From: Marinobacter shengliensis
GTDB taxonomy: Bacteria; Pseudomonadota; Gammaproteobacteria; Pseudomonadales; Oleiphilaceae
Assembly (NCBI RefSeq): GCF_003007715.1
Contig: NZ_PXNO01000021.1
Location: 310,001-374,000 of the forward strand
Direction of reading: 5' to 3'
DNA: 64,000 nucleotides
Part shown: positions 32,243 through 42,166 of the stretch, in pieces
Position numbering within the stretch: position 1 is the first letter of the stretch
Layout: each line of letters begins with the position of its first letter
Program-made: the position numbers and the translations under genes
Notes under the pieces: generated by a model
What the model was told of the DNA's origin: nothing
What the model saw: only the letters and a program-made list of their open reading frames with translations
Databases searched by the model: none

Positions 32243-33175
32243 TCAGTTTCTCCGATTGGTCACGGTCACGTCCCGAACCCCATCGCCCAGCAGGTTGATG
32301 GCAATCACGAGAACGAACAGGGCGATCCCCGGCAGAACCACCAGCCAGGGCTGGAAGAACATGGCCTGTTTGCCTTCAGCAATCATCAGCCCCCAGGACG
32401 GAATTGGCGACGGAATACCCAGACCAAGGAACGACAGGGTGGCTTCATTGAGGATGGCCACCGCCACTTCCAGGGTGAAAATCACCATGATCTGGTTCGC
32501 CAGATTCGGCAGCACTTCTTTCACAGCGATCTGGAACTTGCTGCAGCCCATGGCATGGGCGGCGGCGACAAAGTCCATTTCCCGCAGGCGCAGGGTGGCA
32601 GAGCGGGTGACCACCAGATAGAACACCCAGTGGGTGGCGCCGATCACGAAGATCACCACGGTGACGGACTGGCCGATCACAAACACCAGAGCCATGATCA
32701 GCAGCAGGCTGGGAACGGCGAGCTGGCAGGTCACCAGGAAATTGACCGCTTGATCCAGCCAGCCGCCATAGTAGCCGGCAATCAGGCCGAGCGTGACGCC
32801 AATGATCATGCCGACTGTGGCGGCACCGATTCCGATGGTCATGGAGATTCTCGCGCCGTAGATCAGTCGGCTCAGGTAATCACGACCCAGATGGTCGGTG
32901 CCAAGCAGGTATTGCCATTGACCGCCTTCCCCCCAGACCGGTGGCAACATGCGCATTGGCAGGTTCTGCATGTAAGGGTCGTGAGGTGCCAGCCAGGGTG
33001 CGAACAGGGCAAAGATCGCCATCACCAGCAGAATGCCCAGGCCGATCTTCAGTCCGTAATGGCTGCGCGCGCGTTTCAGGGCGGCCATGGTGGGGCTCAG
33101 GCCGAGGCTGTTGTCTTCCTGAACGGCGGTGGTTGGTGTAAGGCCGGATTCATTGATTGCTTGATTGGTCGTCAT
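32243..33175 (-). CDS. Peptide-type ABC importer permease (DppC/GsiD-like)
   Basis: This 310-residue inner-membrane permease has an N-terminal cytoplasmic stretch, a first helix near residues 40-60, the conserved HDPYMQNLP and LGTDHLGRDYLSRLIYGAR segments of DppC-type permeases (near 70-111), and the AAHAMGCSKFQIAVKEVLPN coupling loop near 210-229 followed by LSFLGLGIPSP. It pairs with the DppB-like protein; gaps are 3 bp upstream and 1 bp downstream. Confidence 0.93.
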   Translation of the reverse strand: MTTNQAINESGLTPTTAVQEDNSLGLSPTMAALKRARSHYGLKIGLGILLVMAIFALFAPWLAPHDPYMQNLPMRMLPPVWGEGGQWQYLLGTDHLGRDYLSRLIYGARISMTIGIGAATVGMIIGVTLGLIAGYYGGWLDQAVNFLVTCQLAVPSLLLIMALVFVIGQSVTVVIFVIGATHWVFYLVVTRSATLRLREMDFVAAAHAMGCSKFQIAVKEVLPNLANQIMVIFTLEVAVAILNEATLSFLGLGIPSPIPSWGLMIAEGKQAMFFQPWLVVLPGIALFVLVIAINLLGDGVRDVTVTNRRN

Positions 33176-33178
33176 CGT

Positions 33179-34096
33179 TCACCCCATCCGGATCCGCGGG
33201 TCAAGCCAGGCGTTGATAAGGTCAGCCGCCAGCGTGAGCAATACAAAGGTCAAAACAAAAATCAGGATCAGTGACTGAACGGTCGGGATATCGGAATTGA
33301 ATATGGACTCAACGGCTAGCCGGCCAAGGCCATTCATGCTGAATACCGATTCGGTGACCACCGACCCTCCCAGTTTGTTGCCGAGCTGCACGGCCAGCAC
33401 ACTGACAATGGGCAACAGAGCGTTGCGCATGGCCTGCTGGACAATCAGCCGGTAGCCGGTGAAGCCCTTGGCCCGGGCCGTGCGAATATAGTCGGAAGAC
33501 AGCACGTCGAGCAGACCGGTGCGAGTCAGGCGCATGACCGCTGGCACAGAGCTGGCGCCCAGAACCAGCGAGGGCAGCACAAAGTGGCGCCAGGTAGCGT
33601 CACCCGATACCGGGAAAATCGGGAAGGTTACCGCCAACAGGATGATCAGCATCAGCCCCAGCCAGAAGTTCGGGATGGCCTGGGCTGAAACGGCTGTTGA
33701 CAGGGCAAAGCGGTCCACCCAACTGTTGGGTTTCAGGGCGGCGCTGATGCCCAGCGGCAGGGCGATCAGCACGGTGACGCACAGCGACGCCAGTGCCAGG
33801 GTGATGGTGACCGGGGCATGGTCCACAATCAGCTGTACCACCGGCTGCTTCCAGAAATAACTCTCGCCAAAATCGCCGGTCAGGGCGCTTCCCAGCCAAT
33901 CGAAATACTGCACGGCGGCCGGGCGATCAAAGCCGTACTGTTTACGGATCTCGTCGACCATTTCCTGTGGGGCATCCTCACCGGCAATGGTCTGTGCCGG
34001 GTCTGTTGCGTAATGGAAAAGGGCGAACGTACCGAAGGAAACGGTAAGGGCCACCAGTATGGCCATCAGACCGCGGCGAAGTATGAAAGTAAGCAT
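33179..34096 (-). CDS. Peptide-type ABC importer permease (DppB/GsiC-like)
   Basis: This 305-residue permease begins with the family-typical short N-terminal helix (LTFILRRGLMAILVALTVSF), has the DPAQ-type periplasmic segment and the coupling loop YIRTARAKGFTGYRLIVQQA near residues 190-209, and ends with LINAWLDPRIRMG. The ATG at 34096 overlaps the TAA of the binding-protein gene by one base, indicating coupled translation. A longer start at 34111 adds five residues only. Confidence 0.93.
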   Translation of the reverse strand: MLTFILRRGLMAILVALTVSFGTFALFHYATDPAQTIAGEDAPQEMVDEIRKQYGFDRPAAVQYFDWLGSALTGDFGESYFWKQPVVQLIVDHAPVTITLALASLCVTVLIALPLGISAALKPNSWVDRFALSTAVSAQAIPNFWLGLMLIILLAVTFPIFPVSGDATWRHFVLPSLVLGASSVPAVMRLTRTGLLDVLSSDYIRTARAKGFTGYRLIVQQAMRNALLPIVSVLAVQLGNKLGGSVVTESVFSMNGLGRLAVESIFNSDIPTVQSLILIFVLTFVLLTLAADLINAWLDPRIRMG

Positions 34097-35646
34097 TACT
34101 GTTCGCTCCAACTGGCTTGCCAGAATCGGGGGACGCCATCGTTAGGCACCGGAAACTCCAGCCCGGGAGCCAGCAGATAGTTCTGGCTGTAGGAGAACAT
34201 GGGCACCCAGTAGGCCTGTTCAGCGATACGGTTCAGAGCGTTGCGATACAGGCGTTTACGTTCATCCGGATTAATGGTCTGTTCGGCGGCCAGTAACGTC
34301 TCGGCCAGCTCTTCATCCTTGGTGAAGTTACGGGCGGTATTGCTGGCAAAGTGGACGCCGGCAGACGCCGATGCGTCAGCGGTACCACCGCTGCCGTAAG
34401 AGGCAAAGAAGGTTTCCATGTTTCTATCGTTGCGGACCTTGGAAAACACGTTCAGCTTTACAAAGCGCAGGTCCACATCCAGCCCTATGGCTCTGAGGTT
34501 GCTGACCACCGCTTCGGCAATGATCTTTTCCCGGTAGGCCCAGAGGTTGAAGGAGAAACCGTCCGGGTAGCCCGCCTCTGCGAGCAAAGCTTTGGCCTTC
34601 TGCGGGTCGTACGGATATCGGGGGCCGTCACTGTCGCAGCCAAACTGGCGGGGGTGGCAGGCGAAATGAACCACTTCGGCGCTGCCGCGAACCAGGTAGC
34701 GGGTTATCTCTTCGCGATTGATGGCGTGGTTAATGGCCTGGCGCACTTTGACATTGGTGAACGGGCTGTCCGGGTTGGAGTAACCAGCCGCATCCAGCGT
34801 GATGTAGCCAATCCGGATATCGTTGCCTTCTTTTCTGCGCACGCCCGGCAGGTGGCTGATGTTGTCCGCCACATCCGGTGGAACGTCCATCATCAGGTCG
34901 ATGCCACCGCTGAGCAGTTCCGCCTGCTGCGTGCCCTGGTCGGGAATAACCCGGAACACAATGGTGTCGATGGCGGGATTGGCTTTCGGGCTGGCCTGGT
35001 AATAGTTGTCAAACCGCTCTAACACGATCTCTCGCCCGGCCCGGAACTCTTTGAGCTTATAAGGGCCGATGCCGTTGAGGGGGATATCCTCGGCGGCGTT
35101 CTCCCGCCCTCGGGTACCGTCGTACGTTCCGGCTTTGCGAATCGGAATACTGATGGCCATGTCCCGCAGGGCCATGGGGTAGGGAAGGTGCAGGTTGAAA
35201 CGAACTGTGTCAGTGTCGGTTTTCTCAACACTTTCAAGCCAGGACCGAATCACCGGGCCCCGGCTGGTCTCGGAAGCTTCGTCCAGCACCCACTCGAACG
35301 TATAGACCACATCGTCTGCCGTCAGCGGACTGCCGTCGTGAAACCTCACGTCATTCCGGACCTTAATGTCCAGCTGGGTATCGTTGATCCACTGGTAGGA
35401 TTCGGCCGCCAGAGGCTCGAATTCGAGTGTGTCCGGATTAACGTAGAACAGACCATCATCCGTCAGGCGCGAGAGAATCAGTCCTTCGCGCTGGATGGAA
35501 TAAAGCCGGTCGACGGTGGTCAGTGGCGTTGAAAAGGCAACGACCAGGCTATTGTCTTTCGGGCTTGCGTACGCACACAGGCTCAGAGAGCTGATGACGA
35601 CGCCTAGCAAATGGATGCCTGATTGCACCAGGGTCCGGATTCTCAT
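34096..35646 (-). CDS. Peptide-type ABC importer substrate-binding protein
   Basis: This 516-residue periplasmic binding protein of the SBP_bac_5 class has a Sec signal to about residue 27 (CAYASPK). It has the typical LTADDVVYTFEWVLD segment near residue 108 and the NGIGPYKLKEF and VRQAINHAINREEI regions. It sets the specificity of the importer, but the binding pocket does not reveal the ligand. First gene of the operon binding protein-permease-permease-ATPase-hydrolase-hydrolase, preceded at about 130 bp by an ATGC-N7-GCAT palindrome. Confidence 0.92.
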   Translation of the reverse strand: MRIRTLVQSGIHLLGVVISSLSLCAYASPKDNSLVVAFSTPLTTVDRLYSIQREGLILSRLTDDGLFYVNPDTLEFEPLAAESYQWINDTQLDIKVRNDVRFHDGSPLTADDVVYTFEWVLDEASETSRGPVIRSWLESVEKTDTDTVRFNLHLPYPMALRDMAISIPIRKAGTYDGTRGRENAAEDIPLNGIGPYKLKEFRAGREIVLERFDNYYQASPKANPAIDTIVFRVIPDQGTQQAELLSGGIDLMMDVPPDVADNISHLPGVRRKEGNDIRIGYITLDAAGYSNPDSPFTNVKVRQAINHAINREEITRYLVRGSAEVVHFACHPRQFGCDSDGPRYPYDPQKAKALLAEAGYPDGFSFNLWAYREKIIAEAVVSNLRAIGLDVDLRFVKLNVFSKVRNDRNMETFFASYGSGGTADASASAGVHFASNTARNFTKDEELAETLLAAEQTINPDERKRLYRNALNRIAEQAYWVPMFSYSQNYLLAPGLEFPVPNDGVPRFWQASWSEQ

Positions 35647-35769
35647 CTTTTCTCCTGATTATAGTTATTGGAGAGTCTGATCGCCTTTTCCCGACTGTCA
35701 GCGTGGATGCACGATCAGCAATTGAGGCCAGTTTAGGCAGGGGGTATGGATTTTAAAATTGAATATAAA

Positions 35770-35794
35770 GCATATTTCTATGCGTTTAATGCAT
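35770..35794. promoter_or_regulatory. Overlapping palindromes upstream of the importer operon
   Basis: GCATA-TTTC-TATGC (35770-35783) overlaps ATGC-GTTTAAT-GCAT (35780-35794). The second has the T-N11-A layout of LysR-family sites and the same half-sites as the element at 36747-36761. It begins three bases beyond the LysR stop and is about 130 bp upstream of the binding-protein gene. Confidence 0.6.
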
Positions 35795-35796
35795 GC

Positions 35797-36729
35797 TTAA
35801 ATTGCATTCGTCTTATCACCCGTCATCGTTGCATGTTCCCCCAGGGATGAGACGACCTGATCCTGAAGGCATCGAACCAGGCTGGTAATGGCTGGTGTTT
35901 CCTCGAAACCTGGTGGAAACAGAAGAACAAACTGAAGCCTGTAGTGAGGGGCAAGCGGGCGGAGGCTGAAGCGGTTCTGGTCCATTGCCATTGCAGCCAA
36001 CCGATCAATGATGGTGACCCCCAGCCCCTCCACGACCATCTGGCAGGCCATAACACTGGACGTTGTCTCAATCTTGCAGCTCAGCTCAATGCCGGCTGAG
36101 TTAAAAATCTCCTCCATCTGAAAGCGCGGGCGCAGGCCGGGGGCCAGGGCGATGATGTCATGCTCGGCCAACTGCGCGGGTGTTACCGAATCCAGCTGTT
36201 CCAGCGGGTGCCCCCTCGGCACCATGACCATGGCGTCGGTATCGAAGAACGGCTGCTGAATGACCGAAGGATGGTTGCAGGGCCGGGTCAGCGCGACCGC
36301 AATGTCGTAGTGGCGTCCTGCCACCCATTGTTCGATATCCCGGTGGCCCCGGACATCCACGCTGAAGCGCTGTTCCGGATGCTCGGCAACAAAACGTGCC
36401 AGAGCAGGCGATACCAGGCTATTGGCCAGACGCGCGAGAGCAACAATACGCAGTGTGCGTGTGCCACCCTCTTTTATTTCCCGAACGATTCGCGGCAGGT
36501 CGTCCAGATTGGCCAGTATTTTTTCGGTCTCGCGGTAGAATTCCTTGCCTTCCGGGGTCAGAGTCAGGCGTCGTTTCTCGCGTTTGAACAGTTTCAGCTT
36601 TAATTCGTCTTCGAGCGTGGAGATCAAGCGGCTGGTGGCCGGCTGGCTGAGGTTCATGACCGACGCGGCGGCAACCAGCGAACCGTGGATAACCACAGCG
36701 CGAAAGCACTTCAATTTCTTGATGTTCAT
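35797..36729 (-). CDS. LysR family transcriptional regulator
   Basis: This 310-residue regulator has an N-terminal winged HTH (residues 1-60, LKCFRAVVIHGSLVAAASVM then LSQPATSRLISTLEDELKLKLF) and a LysR-substrate domain from about residue 90. Placed between the importer operon and a divergent porin gene, it probably controls both, sensing the imported compound. Matching palindromes lie on both sides of it. The ATG at 36729 starts exactly at the conserved HTH. Confidence 0.93.
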   Translation of the reverse strand: MNIKKLKCFRAVVIHGSLVAAASVMNLSQPATSRLISTLEDELKLKLFKREKRRLTLTPEGKEFYRETEKILANLDDLPRIVREIKEGGTRTLRIVALARLANSLVSPALARFVAEHPEQRFSVDVRGHRDIEQWVAGRHYDIAVALTRPCNHPSVIQQPFFDTDAMVMVPRGHPLEQLDSVTPAQLAEHDIIALAPGLRPRFQMEEIFNSAGIELSCKIETTSSVMACQMVVEGLGVTIIDRLAAMAMDQNRFSLRPLAPHYRLQFVLLFPPGFEETPAITSLVRCLQDQVVSSLGEHATMTGDKTNAI

Positions 36730-36746
36730 AATAAATCCAAATTTAG

Positions 36747-36761
36747 ATGCATATAACGCAT
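36747..36761. promoter_or_regulatory. LysR-type palindrome in the lysR/porin intergenic region
   Basis: ATGC-ATATAAC-GCAT is a perfect inverted repeat with T-N11-A form, 18 bp from the LysR start and about 115 bp from the porin start. It matches the half-sites of the palindrome at 35780-35794, which supports a common regulator. Confidence 0.6.
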
Positions 36762-36875
36762 ATATCTATCAGATGTTTTCAATTTACATAGGTATCTATA
36801 GTAGCCGATAAAGGAAAGGTAGATTGAATAAAGCCACTGACGCAGGTGTCAGAAAAAACAAGAACCGGAGGCATT

Positions 36876-38195
36876 ATGAACGTTTCTAGAACGCTGCTGG
36901 CGGCTAGCATCTTAACCGCCGCAGCCACCCCGGCGTCAGCGCTGGAAGTAGAGGTGGGAGGGCAGGTCAACCGGGCAATCATGTACGTGCAGGACGGTTA
37001 CGGTTTTGAAGCCAATGACGGCACTGCCATTCTGGGCCGGGGCTCGGATACTGAGTACTACCATGTTGATAATCGAAACAGCCCAACGCGCTTCAATCTC
37101 GGTGCCACCCAGCGATTGTTTGAGGGGTGGACGGCAGGCGCACTGATCGAAATAGGGGCATATTCCAATTCTTCCAGTGATGTCGAGCCTGCCAATAAAT
37201 CCACATCAGGCGAACTTGAGCAGAGAATCACTGACGCTTTTATTGATTCACCTTACGGTAAAATCACTGTCGGTCGTGGAGAGGGAGCCGCCTATAACAC
37301 TGCGCGCCGGGATTACTCTGGCACAGGCGTGATCAGTTTTCGTAACCCGGGTCTGATTGGTGGCAGTCTGTATTACAAGCTTAAAGACTCGTCCGTTAAA
37401 ACCCAATTCAATGCCGATGGCAGCTTCCAGGATCGTCAAAATTTTACGGAAGATGAGCTTCGGGGCGCGGATGGCGCAGGGCGCGTTAACCGGACAACCA
37501 TCGCCGGAAGCATTCGCGATTACAATTTTGAAGGCAGGCATGACCGTATTCGCTATGACAGCCCCCGCATTGGCCCGGTGACGCTTTCGGCCAGTGTCGG
37601 ACACAAAAGCGGTGGTGATGGCGAAGGTCATGAATCCATCATGCAAGTGGGTCTCAGGTCGGGGTTGCGTGCCCCCGGTGGCCGTGTGCTGGTGGGCCTT
37701 GGGTACTCCCGGGCGGAGCGCACCAACGTAGACCCCAGCGTCGCGTTTGACCCGGATCCCGGCGTTAGCCCTTACGTCAGGAAATACGGTGGCTCGGTGT
37801 CCTATTTTCACAGCGACACCGGTTTAAACCTGACGCTCGCTGCGGTGAACGATTCCGCTGAGCGCACCACCTCGGAAACGGAAGGTAACTTTTCATCAAC
37901 CCGATCCGAGTTAGGTCAGTTCCGCTATGCCAAACTGGGGTATCGTCCCAACCGGACCCATGCGTTTGATATCCACTATGGCGAGACCATGAATCGTAAC
38001 AAGGATGATGAAAAAGGATCGGTGATTGGTGTCGGCTATGTCTGGAGCCCGATGGATATGTTTGATGCCTATGCCGGCGCCAAGATTCACAGTTTCGAGC
38101 GTGGTTTCTGGTGCACGGAATCTGGCAGAACCTGCTACAGCCCGGAGTACGAGGACATCACGATTGTCACCACGGGTGTGAGGGTGAAGTTCTAG
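36876..38195 (+). CDS. Outer-membrane porin
   Basis: This 439-residue porin has a signal peptide (residues 1-22, ASALEVEVGGQVNRA). It shows the alternating beta-strand pattern of 16-strand gram-negative porins, with the typical start LEVEVGGQVNRAIMY, and ends in TTGVRVKF with a terminal Phe, the barrel-assembly signal. It lets small solutes cross the outer membrane. Its position divergent to the LysR gene suggests it admits the importer substrate. A GGAGG site precedes the ATG at 36876. Confidence 0.88.
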   Translation: MNVSRTLLAASILTAAATPASALEVEVGGQVNRAIMYVQDGYGFEANDGTAILGRGSDTEYYHVDNRNSPTRFNLGATQRLFEGWTAGALIEIGAYSNSSSDVEPANKSTSGELEQRITDAFIDSPYGKITVGRGEGAAYNTARRDYSGTGVISFRNPGLIGGSLYYKLKDSSVKTQFNADGSFQDRQNFTEDELRGADGAGRVNRTTIAGSIRDYNFEGRHDRIRYDSPRIGPVTLSASVGHKSGGDGEGHESIMQVGLRSGLRAPGGRVLVGLGYSRAERTNVDPSVAFDPDPGVSPYVRKYGGSVSYFHSDTGLNLTLAAVNDSAERTTSETEGNFSSTRSELGQFRYAKLGYRPNRTHAFDIHYGETMNRNKDDEKGSVIGVGYVWSPMDMFDAYAGAKIHSFERGFWCTESGRTCYSPEYEDITIVTTGVRVKF

Positions 38196-38217
38196 GTAAG
38201 GTTGCTCTGTAATTGGT

Positions 38218-40236
38218 TTACAGGCCCAGATCACCAATCAGGGCACTGAGGGTGGCTTTGCCTTTCTTCTGGTTGGCCTCTTTGTCCTGGTCCCCGAGAC
38301 CTTCCCAGCGAACATCGTCTTCTGGCAGCTCGTCCAGAAACCGGCTGGGAATGGTCTCCAGTTTCTCGCCGTACTGCTTGCGTGAGGCGGCATAGGTCAA
38401 CGCCAGGGTTTCCCTGGCCCGGGTGATACCCACATACATCAGGCGACGCTCTTCTTCGATATTGCCCTCCTCAATGCTGGTACGGTGCGGCAGGATTTCC
38501 TCTTCCAGGCCCATGATGAAAACATGGGGGAACTCCAGGCCCTTGGAAGCGTGCAGGGTTAGCAACTGCACCTTGTCGCTGTCGTCTTCCTCTTCCCGCT
38601 GCTCCATCATGTCGCGCAGAATCAGTTTGGCGATGGCATCTTCTATGCCCAGTTCATCGGCGGTACCCTTGCCGTCGTCCAGCATGCGCTGGATCGATTC
38701 CACCAGGTACCAGATGTTTTCCATCCGCCGTTCGGCCTGCTTCGGGCTGCCGGAATGCTGGTGCAGCCATTCCTCGTATTCAATGTCGGTGAACAGCTGC
38801 TTGATCACCGGTATCGGATCTTCGGAAAACAGCCGCTCGCAGGTTTTGTCCACCCAGTGGGCAAAGCGGCGCAGCCGGTCCAGGCCTTTCTCGGTGACGT
38901 GGGTTTCCGCGCCCATATCGCCCAGTGCCTTGAACAGGCTGACATTGCGAGCGCGGGCGTAGTGGCTCAGCTGTTCCAGGGTGCGCGGACCAATCTCCCG
39001 GCGAGGCACGTTCACCACCCGCAGGAAGGCGGCGTCGTCATCCGGGTTGATCATCAACCGCAGGTACGACATGGCATCTTTGATCTCGTTCTTGGAGAAG
39101 AACGACTGCCCACCGGAAATCCGGTAGGGAATCTGATACGCCTGCAGCTTCATTTCCAGCAACCGGGCCTGGTGGTTGCCCCTGTACAGTACGGCAAAAT
39201 CTTTGAAATCGAGCCCGTTCTTCAGCTTCTGGTCGAGTATCTCCGTGGCTACCCGCTCGGTTTCCGCGTCTTCGTTGCGGCATCGGATGATGCGAATTTC
39301 CTCGCCGATGGTGTGGTCACTCCACAGGGCCTTCTCGAACACGTGGGGGTTGTTGGCAATCACCGTGTTGGCGCTGCGCAGGATGCGGCCGGTGGAGCGG
39401 TAGTTCTGCTCCAGCTTGACGATCTTCAGGCTGGGAAAGTCTTCTTTGAGTTGCGCCAGGTTTTCCGGCCGGGCTCCACGCCAGGCGTAGATGGACTGGT
39501 CATCATCGCCCACCACGGTAAATGCGGCCCGCTCTGCAACCAGTTGTTTGACCAGTTCATACTGGCACACGTTGGTGTCCTGATATTCATCCACCAGCAT
39601 GTAACGGATTTTCCGGCGCCACTTGGCCAGCACGTCCGGGGTGTGCCGGAACAACTGCACCGGCAGCAGGATCAGGTCGTCAAAATCCACTGCGTTGTAG
39701 GCTTTCAAATACTCGTTGTAGTGCCTGTAGACAATGGCGATACGCTGCTCACGCTCGTCAGCCGCCTTGCTGTAGGCTTCGGGCGGGCTGCGCATGGCGT
39801 TCTTCCAGGACGAGATGGTCATCTGTACATCGTTCAGCTCGTCGCCGGCCTCGGCGCTGGCTTCCCGCATCATCAGGTCCTGCAGCAGTGCCTTGGCATC
39901 TTCGGCATCGAAGATGGAGAAACCGGGGTGATAGCCCAGGTGCGCGTGCTCCTCCCGGATGATGTTCAGGCCCAGGTTGTGAAAGGTGGACACGATCAGT
40001 CCCCGGGCCTTGCCCCGGTCAACAATCCGGCTGACCCGTTCCTTCATTTCCCTGGCGGCCTTGTTGGTGAACGTTACTGCGGCAATATGTCGCCCGGGAA
40101 TGCCCAATTCCTCAATCAGATAGGCAATCTTGCGGGTGATCACACTGGTTTTGCCACTACCCGCACCGGCCAGCACCAGCAGTGGGCCTTCGGCGTAGCG
40201 AACCGCTTCGCGTTGTCTCGGGTTGAGCTTGTTCAC
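38218..40236 (-). CDS. rep: ATP-dependent DNA helicase Rep
   Basis: This 672-residue superfamily 1A helicase unwinds DNA 3' to 5' and helps replication forks pass obstacles. Motifs: I GAGSGKT (24-30), Ia TFTNKAAREM, II VDEYQDTN near 214, III GDDDQSIYAWRGA near 241, IV EQNYRS near 275, V LLTLHASKGLEF near 558 and VI EERRLMYVGITRAR near 593. Length and the LNPRQREAV start fit Rep rather than UvrD. The start codon is GTG. The gene is divergent to the GGDEF-EAL gene. Confidence 0.93.
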   Translation of the reverse strand: MNKLNPRQREAVRYAEGPLLVLAGAGSGKTSVITRKIAYLIEELGIPGRHIAAVTFTNKAAREMKERVSRIVDRGKARGLIVSTFHNLGLNIIREEHAHLGYHPGFSIFDAEDAKALLQDLMMREASAEAGDELNDVQMTISSWKNAMRSPPEAYSKAADEREQRIAIVYRHYNEYLKAYNAVDFDDLILLPVQLFRHTPDVLAKWRRKIRYMLVDEYQDTNVCQYELVKQLVAERAAFTVVGDDDQSIYAWRGARPENLAQLKEDFPSLKIVKLEQNYRSTGRILRSANTVIANNPHVFEKALWSDHTIGEEIRIIRCRNEDAETERVATEILDQKLKNGLDFKDFAVLYRGNHQARLLEMKLQAYQIPYRISGGQSFFSKNEIKDAMSYLRLMINPDDDAAFLRVVNVPRREIGPRTLEQLSHYARARNVSLFKALGDMGAETHVTEKGLDRLRRFAHWVDKTCERLFSEDPIPVIKQLFTDIEYEEWLHQHSGSPKQAERRMENIWYLVESIQRMLDDGKGTADELGIEDAIAKLILRDMMEQREEEDDSDKVQLLTLHASKGLEFPHVFIMGLEEEILPHRTSIEEGNIEEERRLMYVGITRARETLALTYAASRKQYGEKLETIPSRFLDELPEDDVRWEGLGDQDKEANQKKGKATLSALIGDLGL

Positions 40237-40380
40237 AATGTAGAGACCAAATCGGGAACCATGGGGAGGTATTTAGCGTGGAGCTATTCTACACCAGCCA
40301 GACTTTCTGTACCTTGACGATCTATCAGCTATGCTTCCTAGAATGGACTCTGCTGTTGGCCGACACATGGATTTTGCTCG

Positions 40381-42114
40381 ATGACACTGTCTCTGGACAC
40401 CAGACCTGATCGTCTACGCCTGCTGGTACTGACCCCGGAATACGCGGATTTTCTGTGGTTATCCGCGCTGCTGGACGACGATCCGGAAATCAGTCCGGAC
40501 GCCATATGGTGCCCGGACCTGGTGGATTGTGATGATCTTATCCGCAACGCCAGCTTCGATGTCATTGTCTGGGACTGCATTTTTCACGGTGGTGACGAAC
40601 AGGCGTTTCTGCAGTATCTGTCCGTTTCCAGTGAAGACAAGCCGGTGCTTGCCCTGAGCGCGGAACCCTGTAAAGAGCGAGGGGGCGAGCTGCTGCGCGA
40701 CGGTGCATCCGACTACCTGTGCCGGCAGACTCTGGATCGCTGGAACTTTCGCCGGGCGGTGAAATATCTCTGGTATCGCGTGCAGCTGTCCGAGTCGGCC
40801 CACGGCCAGTTAGGCCGTGAGGTGGCAACCGGGTTTATCAATCGGGACCTGTTTTTCGACCGCTTGCAGCAGGCCCTGTTGCGGGCGGAGAGAGCCGGCC
40901 ACCGGCTGGCACTCCTGCATCTGAATGTTGATGATTTTCGCAGTATCAACGAATCCTTCGGTTATCAGAAAAGCGACCAGTTGATGTTCCGGCTGGCGGA
41001 GCGGTTGCGCCAGAAGATGCGCCGGGTGGATTCGCTGATGCGCATCGGCGGCGACGAGTTGGCGATTATTATCGAGAAGGTGGAAGACTCGCTCGATATT
41101 ACCCAGATTATCCGTAAGGTAGTGGTTGCACTGGATGAGCCGCTGACGGTTGACGGCCAGATGATTGTGGTCAGCGCCAGCCTGGGCGTGGCGACTTATC
41201 CCGAGGCGGGCGACAGCCCGGAAGAACTGCTGAGGCGGGCCAACCGGGCGATGTTTGAGGCCAAACGGGACCCGGGCACCAGCTACCGTTTCTATGACCG
41301 CCAGTTACATATTTCTGCCGGCTACCAGCTCCGGCTAGAGGCGGACTTGCGCAACGCATTGCGAGCCAAGGAACTGGAGCTGTATTATCAGCCTCGGATT
41401 GACTTGGCGACTGAGGAGGTTCGCGGTGTCGAGTGCCTGCTGCGCTGGAATCATCCCAAGCGGGGCCTGGTCGGTCCGGACGAATTCATACCGGTGGCGG
41501 AGCGCAGTGGCCTGATCGTCCCCATTGGCTACTGGGTGATCGAGCAGGCGTGTAAACGCTTGCAGGAAAGCGCCGAAATGGGCTTTCCCGGCCTGGTGTT
41601 TGCGGTCAATCTGTCATTCCGCCAGTTCCACGACCGCAAGATGACCGAAACCATCTTCCGGATTATTTTCAACGCTAACGTCGACACCAGCCTGCTGGAG
41701 CTGGAACTGACCGAAAGCGCCATGATGCACGATCCGGATTACGCCCAGCGATGCCTGCGGGAACTCAATCAGCTAGGCATCAGCTTTGCCCTGGATGACT
41801 TCGGTACCGGTTTTTCATCCCTGAGCAATCTGCAACACCTGCCCATTTCCCTGGTGAAAATCGACAAATCCTTCGTCCAGGAACTGGGGCAGTCGGCGGA
41901 TGCCGAGCACATTATCCGGGCCATCATCAGCCTGGCCCACAGCCTGCAGATCAGTGTGGTGGCGGAGGGTGTTGAAACCGAAAGCCAGCTGGAATTCCTG
42001 CGCCAGCAGCACTGCGATGAGATTCAAGGTTATTACTTTGCCCGCCCCATGCCCTGGAATGATCTTGTACAATTCCTGAACCACCGTAACCAGTCCGCTT
42101 GCCTGCAGCAGTAA
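40381..42114 (+). CDS. GGDEF-EAL signalling protein with receiver-like N-terminus
   Basis: This 577-residue cyclic-di-GMP enzyme has three parts: a receiver-like domain (about 10-125, putative phospho-acceptor D65), a GGDEF domain (about 150-305, active-site GGDEL at 223-227) and an EAL domain (about 325-570). The EAL signature reads E351-C-L, but the [11 protein letters not shown] and KIDKSFV loops and the EGVET motif are intact, so phosphodiesterase activity is plausible. The GGDEF site has Leu at the last position, which is tolerated in some enzymes. No signal peptide or membrane helix is present, so it is cytoplasmic. Which activity dominates is unknown. Confidence 0.9.
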   Translation: MTLSLDTRPDRLRLLVLTPEYADFLWLSALLDDDPEISPDAIWCPDLVDCDDLIRNASFDVIVWDCIFHGGDEQAFLQYLSVSSEDKPVLALSAEPCKERGGELLRDGASDYLCRQTLDRWNFRRAVKYLWYRVQLSESAHGQLGREVATGFINRDLFFDRLQQALLRAERAGHRLALLHLNVDDFRSINESFGYQKSDQLMFRLAERLRQKMRRVDSLMRIGGDELAIIIEKVEDSLDITQIIRKVVVALDEPLTVDGQMIVVSASLGVATYPEAGDSPEELLRRANRAMFEAKRDPGTSYRFYDRQLHISAGYQLRLEADLRNALRAKELELYYQPRIDLATEEVRGVECLLRWNHPKRGLVGPDEFIPVAERSGLIVPIGYWVIEQACKRLQESAEMGFPGLVFAVNLSFRQFHDRKMTETIFRIIFNANVDTSLLELELTESAMMHDPDYAQRCLRELNQLGISFALDDFGTGFSSLSNLQHLPISLVKIDKSFVQELGQSADAEHIIRAIISLAHSLQISVVAEGVETESQLEFLRQQHCDEIQGYYFARPMPWNDLVQFLNHRNQSACLQQ

Positions 42115-42166
42115 GCCGCTGTACCTTTGCGCATTAATTCCGAACGCGATAATACACAGAGGTTGC

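Noticed and set aside
31910..33274. 454-codon open frame on the plus strand
   Set aside because: Antisense to the importer ATPase and permease genes; composition is that of a reverse-strand shadow (His/Gln-rich).
38755..40317. 520-codon open frame on the plus strand
   Set aside because: Antisense to rep, which has all helicase motifs; the translated product shows no recognisable family.
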